From positions 1 through 64,000 of the forward strand of contig DHVW01000008.1 in the NCBI GenBank assembly GCA_002412865.1: a stretch of 64,000 nucleotides of DNA, in the 5' to 3' direction. Source of the DNA: Sulfurovum sp. UBA5198 (GTDB lineage: Bacteria; Campylobacterota; Campylobacteria; Campylobacterales; Sulfurovaceae). Positions within the stretch are counted from its first letter, which is position 1. Each line of letters opens with the position of its first letter. Of the stretch, positions 19,789 through 28,923 are shown one piece after another. The notes beneath the pieces are model-generated. The model saw only the letters and a list, made by a program, of their open reading frames with translations. It had not been told where the DNA came from and did not search any database. Made by a program: the position numbers and the translations under genes.

Positions 19789-20023
19789 TATTTAAAATCT
19801 CCTTTAGTAACTCTGTCAAATTTGCCTCATTTACTTTGAAACGCTTTGCAAGTCCTGTCTGTTTTTTTTGATTTGTAGCACATATCTTGCATAGATAAAA
19901 ACTTCTTCCAACACCAATATATTTAACAACTAATTGTGTTTCAAGCTGTAGTCGCATTAGAGTATATCTAGGAAATCTCTGTCTGCAAGATATACACATG
20001 CGTATCGGTTCTCGTTTTAACAT
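19781..20023 (-). CDS. ylxR: YlxR family RNA-binding protein (DUF448)
   Basis: Small basic protein (80 residues) with RMCISCRQRFPRYTLMRL, the typical YlxR N-terminal signature. It is encoded just before infB, as in most bacteria. A TATAAT at 20029-20034 is only 5 bases upstream of the ATG. Either the operon is read through from thrB, or a promoter there would give an almost leaderless transcript. Confidence 0.9.
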   Translation of the reverse strand: MLKREPIRMCISCRQRFPRYTLMRLQLETQLVVKYIGVGRSFYLCKICATNQKKQTGLAKRFKVNEANLTELLKEILNNG

Positions 20024-20028
20024 ATGTA

Positions 20029-20034
20029 ATTATA
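20029..20034 (-). promoter_or_regulatory. TATAAT immediately before ylxR-infB
   Basis: GGTATAATTA sits between the thrB end and the ylxR start. The match is perfect, but the spacing would put transcription initiation at or inside the ATG, so it may be chance in AT-rich sequence. Confidence 0.3.
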
Positions 20035-20045
20035 CCAAAAAGAGT

Positions 20046-20927
20046 TTAACTCTTTGTGATAAGACCGTTATTATCTAGACTTGTGACAAAAACTCTAAAC
20101 TCAGGAAATCGTTTTCTAAATGCTTCTGCCATTAATTCTGCGTCACTATCGTAGCAGAGATTAAAAAATGTAGAGCCACTTCCTGAAAGTGTACTCATTA
20201 ATGCACCATTTCTTAGAGCTAGTTTTTGAACATCAAATAGTTCTGGCATCATTTTCATTCTTCTATTTTGATGGAGTTTATCTTTTGACGCAATTCGTAG
20301 CAAATCCCACGATTCACTCATAAATAGTGCTGTTAAATATGACGACCTTGAAAGAGAGTATATTGTCTCTTCTTTGCTATAAAACTTTGGTAGTGTAGTT
20401 CTAGATCTTGCTGTTGATATTGTTTTATTTGGCACAACCAATACAGCCCTTAAATATTCAGGTAGCCTCTTTTTTCGACTATACACTCTGCCATCTTCAA
20501 GACATGCAACATTAAAACCACCCATAACGGCTGGCGTAATATTATCTGGATGTTTTTCATACTCTAGTGCTAAATTTAAAATATCTCTCTTAGTATATGT
20601 AGATCCAGATGCCACAAAGGCAGAAGCAAGTGCAGCAACAATTACAGCTGACGAACTACCAAGACCACGAGAAAGTGGTATACGGTTGGTGAATTCAAAG
20701 CGAAATGTCTCATGTTTATCTGTAAGCTTTACATATTGTTTATTAAAAATATCCAAGAAAAGTGTATTTTTTCTAATCTTTAGACTATCAGAACCTTCTC
20801 CTATTGTAGCAAGACTTAAAAAACCTGAAGGCTTAATTATAATCTCATTTCGTAGATCAACGGCCAATCCCAATGAATCAAATCCAGGTCCAAGATTGGC
20901 ACTGGTGGCAGGAACACTAACTAACAC
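20046..20927 (-). CDS. thrB: Homoserine kinase
   Basis: Phosphorylates homoserine in threonine synthesis. A GHMP-kinase fold with VPATSANLGPGFDSLG at the N-terminus, the ATP loop PLSRGLGSSSA near residue 85-95 and a C-terminal SGSGSTFF motif. The 293 residues are typical. It lies 11 bases after tsaB and 22 bases before ylxR, in the same order as C. jejuni. Confidence 0.96.
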   Translation of the reverse strand: MLVSVPATSANLGPGFDSLGLAVDLRNEIIIKPSGFLSLATIGEGSDSLKIRKNTLFLDIFNKQYVKLTDKHETFRFEFTNRIPLSRGLGSSSAVIVAALASAFVASGSTYTKRDILNLALEYEKHPDNITPAVMGGFNVACLEDGRVYSRKKRLPEYLRAVLVVPNKTISTARSRTTLPKFYSKEETIYSLSRSSYLTALFMSESWDLLRIASKDKLHQNRRMKMMPELFDVQKLALRNGALMSTLSGSGSTFFNLCYDSDAELMAEAFRKRFPEFRVFVTSLDNNGLITKS

Positions 20928-20938
20928 ATTAAACCCTT

Positions 20939-21406
20939 TTAAACGGAAGGCAAAAGATGCAGTGGTTCTGAGCTTAAATCTAACTCTATTGAGTTTAAAT
21001 TTATTGGCAATACAAATCCACTATCAATTGGCTCATCAAATTTTTTTGTTATTATAGTCTCTTTTTCTTTTACAAAGTATAAATTACCAATTGCCTTAAT
21101 TGGTTTATCTTTACTAAACTCAAATCCACTACAGCCAAAACATTCAATATTCATACTAATTTCAATTGTCTTTAGCATCAAATATGTCAATTTTGTAGCC
21201 ATATGAGACCCAGGTCCTCTTGTGTAAATTGTTCTAGAAATATTAAAATTATTAGAGATAGAGGTAATTATTGTTAACAAAGCCTCTGATATTTTCTCGT
21301 CACTACTCCACTCTTTAATTAGAATATTATCCTCATAAAGACCGACTAAAAATGGAGATGCTAGTGATATTACTAGAATATCATATTGTTGCAAAGCTTT
21401 TTTCAA
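20939..21406 (-). CDS. tsaB: TsaB-like protein (tRNA t6A biosynthesis), short form
   Basis: Partner of TsaD in making threonylcarbamoyl-adenosine in tRNAs. Only 155 residues long against about 230 in E. coli. It keeps the ASKHA-type start (DILVISLASPFLVGLYED) and RGPGSHMATKLTYL, equivalent to the family GPGSFTGLR motif. The C-terminal lobe is reduced. The position between lpxC and thrB is conserved in C. jejuni, which supports the call. It overlaps lpxC by 26 bases. Confidence 0.75.
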   Translation of the reverse strand: MKKALQQYDILVISLASPFLVGLYEDNILIKEWSSDEKISEALLTIITSISNNFNISRTIYTRGPGSHMATKLTYLMLKTIEISMNIECFGCSGFEFSKDKPIKAIGNLYFVKEKETIITKKFDEPIDSGFVLPINLNSIELDLSSEPLHLLPSV

Positions 21407-22271
21407 ACTCTCTACTTTTTAGTGTATCCATTGCTATTATTTCATAACTACTAGCATCATCTTTTAGCTTACTAACAAGCATAGCATTAAGCTTATGACT
21501 TCCAGCAAATGACTCATAAGAGCCAAGCACGGAAACTCCACCAACCATCATATCTCCCATGGCATCAAGAATTTTATGTCTAGCAAACTCATTATCAAAT
21601 CTTAAACCCTCTGGATTTAATATACGATGCTCATCCAAACCAATCGCATTTTGTAGTGTTGCACCAAGGGCTAGATTCTGACTCTGAAGATATTGTATTT
21701 CGTGTGCAAATCCAAATGTTCGAGCTCTTGCGATCTCATCTACAAAAGATTTAGTACCAAGGGTAAATTTATGCGATTGTTTCCCAATTGCAGGATGATC
21801 AAAATGTATTGTAAAGTCAAAAGTCGCTTTATCATTTGGAGTTAGTCTTACAAATTTATCACCATCTCGCACCTCTACTGGCTTTAAAACTCTCATTATA
21901 TTTTTTGGTACATCTTGAATTTGGACACCAGCTTCATCAAGCAGTAGACAAAATGATATAGCAGAGCCATCCATTATTGGCATCTCATTACCATCCACTA
22001 TTACACGCATATTATCAATACCATATGCATAAACAGATGACAAGAAATGCTCAATTGTAGATATTGAACCTTTTTCATTGCCAATAACAGTAGCCATTTG
22101 GGTATTAATAACGCTTTCTGGAGTTAGTGGTATAGTAAGCCCAATATCTTCACGATAAAATATAATACCACTATTTTCGCTTAGTGGTTCAAGCCTAAGG
22201 CGAATAGGTTCACCTTTGTGTAGTCCAATACCTACAGCTTCAACAGGTCTGCTAATAGTTCTTTGTTGCAT
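21381..22271 (-). CDS. lpxC: UDP-3-O-acyl-N-acetylglucosamine deacetylase
   Basis: Committed zinc-dependent step of lipid A synthesis. It shows QRTISRPVEAVGIGLHKG at the N-terminus, IEHFLSSVYAYGIDN with a zinc His, and HKILDAMGD carrying the second His and Asp ligands. Its length is 296 residues. It follows the M23 peptidase gene by 27 bases and overlaps the tsaB start. Confidence 0.97.
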   Translation of the reverse strand: MQQRTISRPVEAVGIGLHKGEPIRLRLEPLSENSGIIFYREDIGLTIPLTPESVINTQMATVIGNEKGSISTIEHFLSSVYAYGIDNMRVIVDGNEMPIMDGSAISFCLLLDEAGVQIQDVPKNIMRVLKPVEVRDGDKFVRLTPNDKATFDFTIHFDHPAIGKQSHKFTLGTKSFVDEIARARTFGFAHEIQYLQSQNLALGATLQNAIGLDEHRILNPEGLRFDNEFARHKILDAMGDMMVGGVSVLGSYESFAGSHKLNAMLVSKLKDDASSYEIIAMDTLKSREFEKSFATI

Positions 22272-22298
22272 ATCTATTCCTTATTCACTTATTGTATC

Positions 22299-23648
22299 TT
22301 ATTTTATAAGCATATTTGCTTTAGCAAAAACATCATCTATATTAAGTTTTATCCAATTGCTATCCATCCACTCTTCAGGAGCTACTTCATTTCCTTGCAC
22401 TAAAATACCAAAATGTAAATGGTCACCAAGTGCTAATCCACTTGTTCCACTATTTGCTACTACATCACCTGCTTTTACAGTGTCGCCTTTATGTTTAACA
22501 ATCTTTGAGCAATGTCCATAAAGTGTATAAAGACCCAAACCATGATTGATCATTGGCATGTTACCGTATAGACCATTATCATTACTATATACAATCTTCC
22601 CATCGTTTGAGCTAATTATTGGAGCAGCTTCATTGCTAGCCAAATCAATACCTACATGATCTGAAGTAGATATGACAGCTTTTGTTTTGGCATCATAATA
22701 ATAGTGTCTCAAATCACCATAACTTGCAACTTTGGCTCCATTTTTTAGAGGATAAAAAGGCAATATTTTCCAATCATTAATTATATTAGCTGAAACAATA
22801 GATCCTAATGTTGATATTAAATGCTCATTTTCAGCTCTGATGCCCTCATTTACACCTGCAAATTTTTCTAATTTATCTGAAATTGTTGCTAATCTAGAAT
22901 CTTTTGAAGCCAAGGTCGCTATTTTGCCATCTATAAATTGTTTCGTTGCCTGTATATAAGAGGTCGCATATTTTTTATTTTTAATATAAAATGGGGCATC
23001 GATAGTTGTGCTGTTCATTGCCTTATCAATTGCAACAATTTTTGCATTAAACTTATCTTCGCTAAATGGCCAAGCTACAAGTGAGGCGTAATATCCAGCT
23101 TTACGGTATGGTGTGGCTTTAAATTTAAAGTATGGAGTCTCTACATATATATCTTTAGTATTTTTTTCGCTAACTTTGAATACAACTAGTGCACTTCCAC
23201 CCTGAGTAATACTATATGAATTAGATAGTAGCTCTACGGTTGGGGCATCGCTATCAATTGTTAGATTAAAATTTTGTGTGGTTTTATTACCTCTGTAAAA
23301 ATTCCACATGCTTATATCTGTAGCACTTATCGTCATAATTAAATTTTTTGTACCTTTTAAAGATGCTGGAATACCGAGTGATAGTATCTTTTTTTTAGTC
23401 GGTACTAATATATCTTTTTTAGTTATTAGAGTATTGGTTGTTCCATTTTGTATCACTACTTCATATGATTTTAGTCCTGTATTGTCACTAATGGCAACTA
23501 ATAAAGGTTTTTTACCGTTATAATACATCGATGATGGTGCAACAATAGTAGGATATGTTCGCTCAAATCTATAGTCGCTATAAACAAACCAAGCCCCAGA
23601 TGCTATTAATGCTATTACTATCACTGAAATAATTTTTGATATCATCAT
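22299..23648 (-). CDS. Membrane-anchored M23 peptidase upstream of lpxC
   Basis: Predicted peptidoglycan endopeptidase. An N-terminal membrane anchor (VIVIALIASGAWFVYS) precedes a large periplasmic beta-rich region. The LytM/M23 domain lies at about 320-430 with HVGIDLAS and HLHFGIL zinc-ligand motifs and GTSGLALG between them. At 449 residues it corresponds by position to the M23 peptidase next to lpxC in C. jejuni. It is the first gene of the long operon running to ribD. Confidence 0.9.
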   Translation of the reverse strand: MMISKIISVIVIALIASGAWFVYSDYRFERTYPTIVAPSSMYYNGKKPLLVAISDNTGLKSYEVVIQNGTTNTLITKKDILVPTKKKILSLGIPASLKGTKNLIMTISATDISMWNFYRGNKTTQNFNLTIDSDAPTVELLSNSYSITQGGSALVVFKVSEKNTKDIYVETPYFKFKATPYRKAGYYASLVAWPFSEDKFNAKIVAIDKAMNSTTIDAPFYIKNKKYATSYIQATKQFIDGKIATLASKDSRLATISDKLEKFAGVNEGIRAENEHLISTLGSIVSANIINDWKILPFYPLKNGAKVASYGDLRHYYYDAKTKAVISTSDHVGIDLASNEAAPIISSNDGKIVYSNDNGLYGNMPMINHGLGLYTLYGHCSKIVKHKGDTVKAGDVVANSGTSGLALGDHLHFGILVQGNEVAPEEWMDSNWIKLNIDDVFAKANMLIK

Positions 23649-23718
23649 ATTGTCCCGTATGTAAAACTTATTCGTAATAGTGCCTTAAATTTGCTTTGAG
23701 CCTAATACTCCAAAGACT

Positions 23719-24540
23719 TTATACTTCTATCTTCATAGATAAATCTATCCAATTTGCTTGATGAATAAGACTACCTGTAGATATAGCATCAACGCCACTT
23801 GTGGCTACACTTCTTATAGTTTCAAGCGTAATATTCCCACTAGCTTCTATAAGAACATGTGGGTATTTTTCATTTCTAAAGCTAACTACATCTTTCATTT
23901 CATTAATGCTCATATTATCACACATCACAATATCAGCTCCAAGACGCATTGCAATTTTAGCCATCCCAATAGTTTCAGACTCAATCTCTATTGCAGTGGT
24001 AAACGGTATATTTTTGCGAGCAGTTTGTATATAACCCTCAAGGTCATCAATAGTAGCAAGGTGTGTGTCTTTAAGCATAAGTGCATCATCAAGTCCCATA
24101 CGATGATTGATCCCACCTCCGCAACGAACTGCATATTTCTCAAAAATTCGCAGCATTGGTCTAGTTTTACGAGTGTCAAGTAGTTTTACGCCTGTACCTT
24201 CTAATGCTTTTATATATTTGTTTGTTAAGGTCGCTATAGAGCTAGCATGTAAAACCATATTAAGTATAGAGCGTTCAAGAGCCAAAATAGTTTTGTTATC
24301 TCCTCTTATGAAAAGCAATTTCTCGCCCACCCTAAACTCTTTGCCATCATCCGTTAGCCATTCTATCGTTATGGGATAGAGTTTGCAAAAAACATCTATA
24401 TATTCACGACCTGCAAAGACGCCATCACTTTTGGCGATTATATATGCTGTAACGCTTTTTGGTTTGCCGAAAAATGAGAATAAATCTCCTCTGCCTATAT
24501 CTTCAGCGACAGTGGCTTTTATAAATGATTCTTTATGCAT
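23719..24540 (-). CDS. nadC: Nicotinate-nucleotide pyrophosphorylase (carboxylating)
   Basis: Converts quinolinate and PRPP to nicotinate mononucleotide. The substrate-binding motifs are TRKTRPMLR and GGGINHRMGL, followed by the TIM-barrel end (EASGNITLETIRSVA, GVDAISTGSL). It has 273 residues. It starts one base after nadA stops, so the two consecutive NAD steps are encoded together. Confidence 0.97.
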   Translation of the reverse strand: MHKESFIKATVAEDIGRGDLFSFFGKPKSVTAYIIAKSDGVFAGREYIDVFCKLYPITIEWLTDDGKEFRVGEKLLFIRGDNKTILALERSILNMVLHASSIATLTNKYIKALEGTGVKLLDTRKTRPMLRIFEKYAVRCGGGINHRMGLDDALMLKDTHLATIDDLEGYIQTARKNIPFTTAIEIESETIGMAKIAMRLGADIVMCDNMSINEMKDVVSFRNEKYPHVLIEASGNITLETIRSVATSGVDAISTGSLIHQANWIDLSMKIEV

Positions 24541-24541
24541 A

Positions 24542-25531
24542 TTAATTTACCTCCAGCATACGGTCAAGTGCAAGCTTGGCATATTTAACTGTATGTTCGT
24601 CTACAAATATTTCATTAATTGGATTGTTATCTTCTATGGATTTAAGTGTGTTATATAAATCCTCCAAGCTTGTCTCATTCATAGTGGGGCATGATGGTTT
24701 TGCTGATGAGAGAACAAATGTATTTGCTTTTCTCATGCGATTTACTAAATTATATTCAGTTCCCACTGCTACTTTTTGCTCCAAAGGCAATGCATCTACA
24801 TATTTTATTAACTGAGATGTTGAGCCAGAAAAATCTGCCAATGCTACAACGGCTGGATCACATTCTGGGTGAACGGCAATTAGAATATCAGGATATTTTT
24901 CGCGATAAAATTCAATGTCATTAGGTGTAAATAGCTGATGCACAGAACAAAAACCATTAAAACATACCACATCATTCTCTTTTGGGTCACACTCCCCTAC
25001 TCCTATTACGCATGAACGAAGACCCATAGAATTAGCAAAATTCTGACCCAAACATCTATCAGGAACGAATAAAATCTTTTTACCACTTTCCAAGCCTTTT
25101 TCTATAATCTTGAAAGCATTAGCACTTGTACATACCATTCCACCCATTTCACCTACTTTGGCTTTTACGCTAGCATCAGAATTTATATATGTGATTGGCA
25201 AAATATTCTCTTTTGAAACGCCTCTATCTACCATATACTGAACACTTTCATCAAAATAGCTACCATCAATCATGCGTGCCATTGCACAGCAAGCTATTTT
25301 AGGCATCAGGACTCTTTTTTCTGGTGCAATAACTTTTACACTTTGCCCCATAAATCCAACACCACAAAATACTATCCACTCATTTGGAGTCTCTTTGGCT
25401 CTTCTAGCGAGTTCCAGTGAATCACCAACTATATCAGCCATCTCAAAAACTTCATCTCTTTGGTAATAGTGAGCCACAATAGTTACATCAAGCTTAGCTT
25501 TTAGTCTATTTATCTCTGCTTTGAAATCCAT
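24542..25531 (-). CDS. nadA: Quinolinate synthase A
   Basis: [4Fe-4S] enzyme condensing iminoaspartate with dihydroxyacetone phosphate. The 329 residues contain the expected repeated Rossmann-like triads and cluster cysteines (CCAMARMI, MVCTSANA, and a later Cys near HPECDPAVV). VAHYYQRDEV lies near the N-terminus. It heads the nadA-nadC pair and is divergent from plsY. Confidence 0.97.
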   Translation of the reverse strand: MDFKAEINRLKAKLDVTIVAHYYQRDEVFEMADIVGDSLELARRAKETPNEWIVFCGVGFMGQSVKVIAPEKRVLMPKIACCAMARMIDGSYFDESVQYMVDRGVSKENILPITYINSDASVKAKVGEMGGMVCTSANAFKIIEKGLESGKKILFVPDRCLGQNFANSMGLRSCVIGVGECDPKENDVVCFNGFCSVHQLFTPNDIEFYREKYPDILIAVHPECDPAVVALADFSGSTSQLIKYVDALPLEQKVAVGTEYNLVNRMRKANTFVLSSAKPSCPTMNETSLEDLYNTLKSIEDNNPINEIFVDEHTVKYAKLALDRMLEVN

Positions 25532-25621
25532 ATTTGCCCTTATTTAGAGAATATCTCTATTAATTGGAGTTATTTTATCTAAAATCAGATAAAATTGTAT
25601 TAACTTTTTTCTGGAGAAAAT

Positions 25622-26233
25622 ATGGAATTTTTAAACTTAAACATCTACTTATATATCGCAGCGTATTTAGTTGGTGCAATACCTTTTGGATATATATTGG
25701 CAAAACAATTTGCTGGTGTTGATATCAAAAATGCTGGTAGTGGAAATATTGGTGCAACAAATGTGCTAAGGGTAGTCAAAGAGAGCGACCCAAAATTAGC
25801 CAAAAAACTTGGTATTGCAACACTATTACTCGATGGATTAAAAGGTGTAATTATTTTGCTAATTGCAAAATATCTAGGTGCAAATGATAGTGTGCTATGG
25901 ACGATAGCTGTTTTAAGTGTTGTTGGTCATTGCTATTCGCCATTTCTTGGTTTTGAGGGAGGCAAAGGTGTGGCCACTGCTGCTGGTGTACTTTTTGTTC
26001 TTCTTCCTATTCCAATGATAATCGCGTTAATAGTCTGGCTATTTAGTGCTAAAGTTCTAAAGATATCCTCATTATCTTCACTTATTGCACTTATAGCGAT
26101 GATGATATCAAGCTATATCCTCGCCCCTCATATTACTCATGCTCCATTATGGATTATCACTGGTATAATTGTATATAAACATATACCAAATATCATGAGA
26201 ATATTTAATAAATCTGAAGGTAAAGTGGTTTGA
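25622..26233 (+). CDS. plsY: Acyl-phosphate glycerol-3-phosphate acyltransferase
   Basis: Integral-membrane first acyltransferase of phospholipid synthesis. The 203 residues have five or so hydrophobic segments and the motifs GSGNIGATNVLR and FEGGKGVATAAG. It has a good GGAG ribosome binding site. The stop overlaps the TTG start of folB (TTGA), indicating coupled translation. Confidence 0.97.
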   Translation: MEFLNLNIYLYIAAYLVGAIPFGYILAKQFAGVDIKNAGSGNIGATNVLRVVKESDPKLAKKLGIATLLLDGLKGVIILLIAKYLGANDSVLWTIAVLSVVGHCYSPFLGFEGGKGVATAAGVLFVLLPIPMIIALIVWLFSAKVLKISSLSSLIALIAMMISSYILAPHITHAPLWIITGIIVYKHIPNIMRIFNKSEGKVV

Positions 26234-26559
26234 AAATAATCATTGAGAAATTGAAAATTGAAGCAATAATAGGAATATTGGACTTCGAGAGAATCACACC
26301 ACAGTCTGTTTTAGTGGACATTGAAGCAACATATGATTATTTAAAAACCTCAAAATTCATAGACTATTCGCAAATAACTCAAATTATAACAACCGATATT
26401 CAAGAGTCTAAATATGAATTAATAGAAGAGGCTCTAGTCTCACTAAAAGATATTTTAACTCTAGAATTTCCTACTATCTCATCACTATATGTCAAAATAT
26501 CAAAACCTAACATACTGTCAAATTGCACCGTTGGAGTAAGTGAATTGTGGAATTTTTAA
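26230..26559 (+). CDS. folB: Dihydroneopterin aldolase
   Basis: Folate-pathway aldolase. The 109 residues show IEAIIGILDFERITPQ at the N-terminus, the EEALVSLKDIL region and VKISKPNIL. It starts with TTG overlapping the plsY stop by 4 bases. The start is supported by this overlap and by the length matching the family. Confidence 0.9.
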   Translation: MKIIIEKLKIEAIIGILDFERITPQSVLVDIEATYDYLKTSKFIDYSQITQIITTDIQESKYELIEEALVSLKDILTLEFPTISSLYVKISKPNILSNCTVGVSELWNF

Positions 26560-26590
26560 CAAAACTACATACAAAAGCTTAATTTTAGGC

Positions 26591-26596
26591 TATAAT
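26591..26596 (+). promoter_or_regulatory. -10 box (TATAAT) for the regulator-kinase operon
   Basis: GGCTATAATTAAAC lies 33 bases upstream of the response-regulator ATG. CTTAATT occurs on both sides of it (26578 and 26606), a possible but weak regulator half-site pair. Confidence 0.5.
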
Positions 26597-26629
26597 TAAA
26601 CAAAACTTAATTATAAGGAAACCTAACAA

Positions 26630-27301
26630 ATGAGAATACTCATAATAGAGGACGAAGCTACTCTAAGCAAGACACTTTCAGATGGACTAAAAGAGTTTGG
26701 ATATCAAAATGATATAGCTGAAAATCTTAGTGATGGTAGATATTATATTGGTATTAGAAACTATGATTTAATTTTGTTAGATTGGATGTTGCCTGATGGT
26801 AATGGTATTGATATTATTAAAGAGATTAAGACTATTGCCCCAAAAACTGCTGTTATTATGCTCTCGGCTAGAGATGATAGAGATAGTGAAATAGAGGCGC
26901 TAAGAGCTGGAGCAGATGATTATATCAAAAAGCCATTTGATTTTGAAATTTTACTTGTAAGAATTGAAGCTAAACTTCGTTTCGGTGGTTCTAATATTTT
27001 AGAAATAGGAAGCCTAATTATTAATCCTGAAGAGGAGAAGATAATATATGAAGGTGAAGAGATTGAACTAAAAGGTAAACCATTTGAAGTTCTAACTCAT
27101 TTAGCTATGCACAAGGATCAAATCGTCTCCAAAGAGCAATTACTAGATGCAATATGGGAAGAGCCTGAATTGGTGACTCCAAATGTAATAGAGGTTGCTA
27201 TAAATCAAATTCGCCAGAAAATGGATAAACCACTAGGCATAACAACAATCGAAACTGTAAGAAGACGAGGCTATAGGTTTTGTTTTCCAAAAAAAGTATA
27301 A
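26630..27301 (+). CDS. cosR: CosR/HsrA-type OmpR-family response regulator with an intact phospho-acceptor
   Basis: Two-domain regulator (223 residues). The receiver has acidic residues IEDE (6-9), phospho-acceptor Asp51 in LLDWMLP and Lys100 in YIKKPF. A winged-helix DNA-binding domain follows, with ELKGKPFEVLTHLA and the ending YRFCFPKKV. The sequence closely matches what I recall of C. jejuni CosR and H. pylori HsrA, and the ferredoxin and Ppx/GppA genes downstream are also beside cosR in C. jejuni. Those orthologues are essential orphan regulators of oxidative-stress and metabolic genes with atypical receivers. Here the Asp is kept and a kinase gene follows. The gene name is from recalled homology, not a search. 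Confidence 0.85.
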   Translation: MRILIIEDEATLSKTLSDGLKEFGYQNDIAENLSDGRYYIGIRNYDLILLDWMLPDGNGIDIIKEIKTIAPKTAVIMLSARDDRDSEIEALRAGADDYIKKPFDFEILLVRIEAKLRFGGSNILEIGSLIINPEEEKIIYEGEEIELKGKPFEVLTHLAMHKDQIVSKEQLLDAIWEEPELVTPNVIEVAINQIRQKMDKPLGITTIETVRRRGYRFCFPKKV

Positions 27302-28593
27302 GAGTTAGATTTCTCCTGCAACTTAGTGTGGCGATGGCTACACTACTAATATTTTTCTCAACTATTTTATACTCATATATAAGTTATAGCGTTAATAAAC
27401 AACTCGAAGATAGTATTATTAAACACGCCAACTATCTATTTGCAACATATCCAGATATAGAACAAATGGTAGATACACAAAAAGATGTCATAAAAGAGAC
27501 TTTAAATGTGGAAGTTGAAATAGGTAAATTGCCAAGCTCTTTGCCATTCCTTACAAGCCTAAGAAGGTATAATGAGAATAATCGTAACTATATTGAACTT
27601 AGAATTCCATATGCAACAAACAAAATAACAAGTAAACATCAATATCTTTCAATCAAAGGTGATGTCACTCAGCAATTAAAGGTAAAAGCACAAGTATATC
27701 AAGGCATTATCTTTATTAGCATCATAACAATGGGCATAATTATTATATATGCTTTTTTCATCTCAAATATGCTAACAACACCAATAAAAATACTGACATC
27801 AAATCTATCAAAAATGGACGAAACAACCATTAAAACAATTAATACAAACAATTTGCCAACAGAATTTAGGCCACTTGCCAAATCAATAAATAGTCTATTT
27901 ATGCGTATACAGAACTTTATAAAATACAAAAAAGAGTTATTTATAGGAAGTGCTCATGAGCTTAAAACTCCACTTGCTGTTATGAAAACAAAAAACCAAG
28001 TTACGCTAATGAAAAAAAATAGCTCAAAAGAGGAGCTTATAGAAGCTGTAAAACAAAATATAATCTCTATTGACGAGATGAACAAAATTGTCTCATCAAT
28101 TCTTGAGTTTGGAAGAGCAGAAGGAGCTCAACTAGATAATCCTGAAACCATAGATGTCATAAAGTATCTAGATGAGAAGATGAATGGTTTTGCGATACTT
28201 GCAAATGGTCAAAATAAAAAGTTTAATTACGAACTAACTCCTGAAACGCTAATTATGACATTACAGCCAATGTTATTATTGCAAATAATACAAAATTTTG
28301 TACAAAATGCACTTAAGTTTACTCCTAATGATAAAATTGTATTTTTAAAAAGCGAAGTAAAAAATGGATTTTTTATCATAACTGTCACCGATGAAGGTTG
28401 TGGAATATCTACTGATAAAGACATATTTGCACCATTTGTACGAAGTGAAAGTTCAAGTGGTGTTGGACTAGGTCTATTTTTAGCCAAAAGTGCTTCTGAG
28501 GCCCTAGGTGCAGAGATTTCACTCTCAAACAGGAAGCCTAATAATGGAGCAATTGCTATGTTTAAAATGAAGATTGGAAATATTAAAAACTAG
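27280..28593 (+). CDS. Sensor histidine kinase paired with the CosR-like regulator
   Basis: Membrane sensor kinase (437 residues). Transmembrane segments lie at about 11-33 and 142-162 around a small periplasmic domain. The dimerisation box is FIGSAHELKTPLAV with His226, the N-box QNFVQNALKF, and the ATP-lid boxes VTDEGCGIS and GVGLGLFLAKSA. It starts with TTG, overlapping the regulator gene by 22 bases, which implies coupled expression and a cognate pair. The stimulus is unknown. Confidence 0.92.
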   Translation: MFSKKSIRVRFLLQLSVAMATLLIFFSTILYSYISYSVNKQLEDSIIKHANYLFATYPDIEQMVDTQKDVIKETLNVEVEIGKLPSSLPFLTSLRRYNENNRNYIELRIPYATNKITSKHQYLSIKGDVTQQLKVKAQVYQGIIFISIITMGIIIIYAFFISNMLTTPIKILTSNLSKMDETTIKTINTNNLPTEFRPLAKSINSLFMRIQNFIKYKKELFIGSAHELKTPLAVMKTKNQVTLMKKNSSKEELIEAVKQNIISIDEMNKIVSSILEFGRAEGAQLDNPETIDVIKYLDEKMNGFAILANGQNKKFNYELTPETLIMTLQPMLLLQIIQNFVQNALKFTPNDKIVFLKSEVKNGFFIITVTDEGCGISTDKDIFAPFVRSESSSGVGLGLFLAKSASEALGAEISLSNRKPNNGAIAMFKMKIGNIKN

Positions 28594-28634
28594 GATAAAT
28601 TTTGTCTTAAAATTACCCTTAAGGTTTATTGGGC

Positions 28635-28640
28635 TATAAC
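28635..28640 (+). promoter_or_regulatory. -10 box (TATAAC) before the ferredoxin gene
   Basis: GGGCTATAACTCC lies 26 bases before the ferredoxin ATG. It resembles the GGCTATAATT context in front of the regulator gene, so fdxB-ppx may have a second, internal promoter. Confidence 0.35.
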
Positions 28641-28666
28641 TCCTACAAATAGAACAAAGGAAAAAA

Positions 28667-28918
28667 ATGGCTTTAATAATTGCAGATGATTGTATAGCGT
28701 GTGATGCCTGTAGAGAAGAGTGTCCAAATGAGGCGATTGAAGAAAATGAGCCGATATATTTTATAGATCCTGATCGTTGCACAGAGTGTGTAGGATATTA
28801 CGATGAACCTTCATGCATTGCTGTATGCCCAGTAGACTGTATTATTCCAGACTCAAACAACATAGAGAGTACTGACGAGTTAATGTTTAAATACGAGCAA
28901 CTACAAGCTGAAGATTAA
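28667..28918 (+). CDS. fdxB: YfhL-type 2[4Fe-4S] ferredoxin
   Basis: Small electron carrier (83 residues). The first cluster motif is CIACDACREECP (Cys9 onwards). The second is CTECVGYYDEPSC followed by CPVDC, with the insertion typical of the YfhL/FdxB group (Allochromatium-type) ferredoxins. It lies between the kinase and ppx genes, and the same ferredoxin-ppx neighbourhood exists beside cosR in C. jejuni. The electron partner is unknown. Confidence 0.9.
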   Translation: MALIIADDCIACDACREECPNEAIEENEPIYFIDPDRCTECVGYYDEPSCIAVCPVDCIIPDSNNIESTDELMFKYEQLQAED

Positions 28919-28923
28919 TCTAT

